NCBI GenBank assembly: GCA_029978815.1
Contig: JAPOIQ010000005.1
Coordinates: 1-14,500, forward strand
DNA from: a bacterium
Lineage (GTDB): Bacteria > Actinomycetota > Acidimicrobiia > Acidimicrobiales > Ilumatobacteraceae
Reading direction: 5' to 3'
Length of the DNA: 14,500 bases
Shown piece after piece: positions 14,349-14,500 of the stretch. The notes beneath the pieces were generated by a model, which saw only the letters and a list, made by a program, of their open reading frames with translations, was not told where the DNA came from and did no database searches. The position numbers and the translations under genes are program-made. Within the stretch, counting starts at the first letter, position 1; every line of letters starts with the position of its first letter.

Positions 14349-14500
14349 GTGAGTGAAGAATCCGACGACTACAGCACCGACCCCGATGACGCGCAATTTG
14401 CCGAACTCGACCGAGAACTACAACAAGCGCGAGCACGAGTAGCGGAAGCACCAGTCGAAACTGTCATCACGAACCATGCCGTTGGCCTATACGAATTGGC
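14349..14500 (+). CDS. DUF1844-like protein, N-terminal part (runs off the right edge)
   Basis: The frame from GTG 14349 is open to the end of the window, giving 50 complete codons. The first 30 or so residues are acidic and probably disordered (MSEESDDYSTDPDDAQFAEL), then a helix rich in Gln, Ala and Arg, then PVETVITNHAVGLYELA. This last part and the position divergent from infC resemble the small DUF1844 proteins found beside infC in other actinobacteria, a family of unknown function. Frame 14353 stops early, which supports the GTG at 14349. The -10 box TACGCT ends 7 bases upstream, suggesting a leaderless mRNA; GCGGGAG is too close to act as a normal ribosome site. Confidence 0.65.
   Translation, partial: MSEESDDYSTDPDDAQFAELDRELQQARARVAEAPVETVITNHAVGLYEL

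Overview
This is an ordinary chromosomal stretch from an actinobacterium of moderate G+C content. The gene order and proteins point to Actinomycetota, with Acidimicrobiia-like lineages (Ilumatobacter and relatives) my best guess. Support comes from an arg cluster with argR placed behind argF, a DUF2332 protein, a DUF1844-like gene divergent from infC, and several apparently leaderless promoters. I see no mobile element, CRISPR array, prophage or tRNA. No stretch over 300 bases lacks a gene.

Layout, left to right. At 1-160 is the 5' end of tyrS (minus strand). At 225-1325 is a divergent DUF2332 gene (plus). From 7942 down to 1412 a tightly packed minus-strand operon reads argC-argB-argD-argF-argR-argH-marC, with start/stop overlaps or gaps of a few bases throughout. 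It makes most of the ornithine-to-arginine pathway plus its own repressor, but the usual argJ and argG are absent. Two ARG-box-like palindromes overlap the argC promoter, and argC seems to be read from a leaderless or nearly leaderless mRNA. At 8022-8585 is a divergent YqgE/AlgH gene (plus), converging on pheT. From about 14342 down to 8612 a second minus-strand block reads infC-rpmI-rplT-trmH-type methyltransferase-pheS-pheT (translation factor, two ribosomal proteins, an RNA methyltransferase, phenylalanyl-tRNA synthetase). At 14349 a DUF1844-like gene starts on the plus strand and leaves the window.

The most interesting parts are regulatory. (1) The 202-base gap between the methyltransferase gene and pheS holds a good promoter (TTGGTC, 17 bases, TATGAT) followed after 6 bases by a GTG that opens a 17-codon reading frame, MTFTRRFLCPGRPVRGL. 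Its second Phe codon lies 5 bases before a strong GC hairpin, and further competing stems follow. This looks like a leaderless leader peptide controlling pheST by attenuation, analogous in logic to pheM in E. coli. (2) infC has no normal start codon where the protein homology begins; an AUA with a well-placed Shine-Dalgarno sequence fits, consistent with the rare-start autocontrol of IF3, and it is preceded by a structured leader. (3) The arg operator layout resembles the tandem ARG boxes of enterobacteria.
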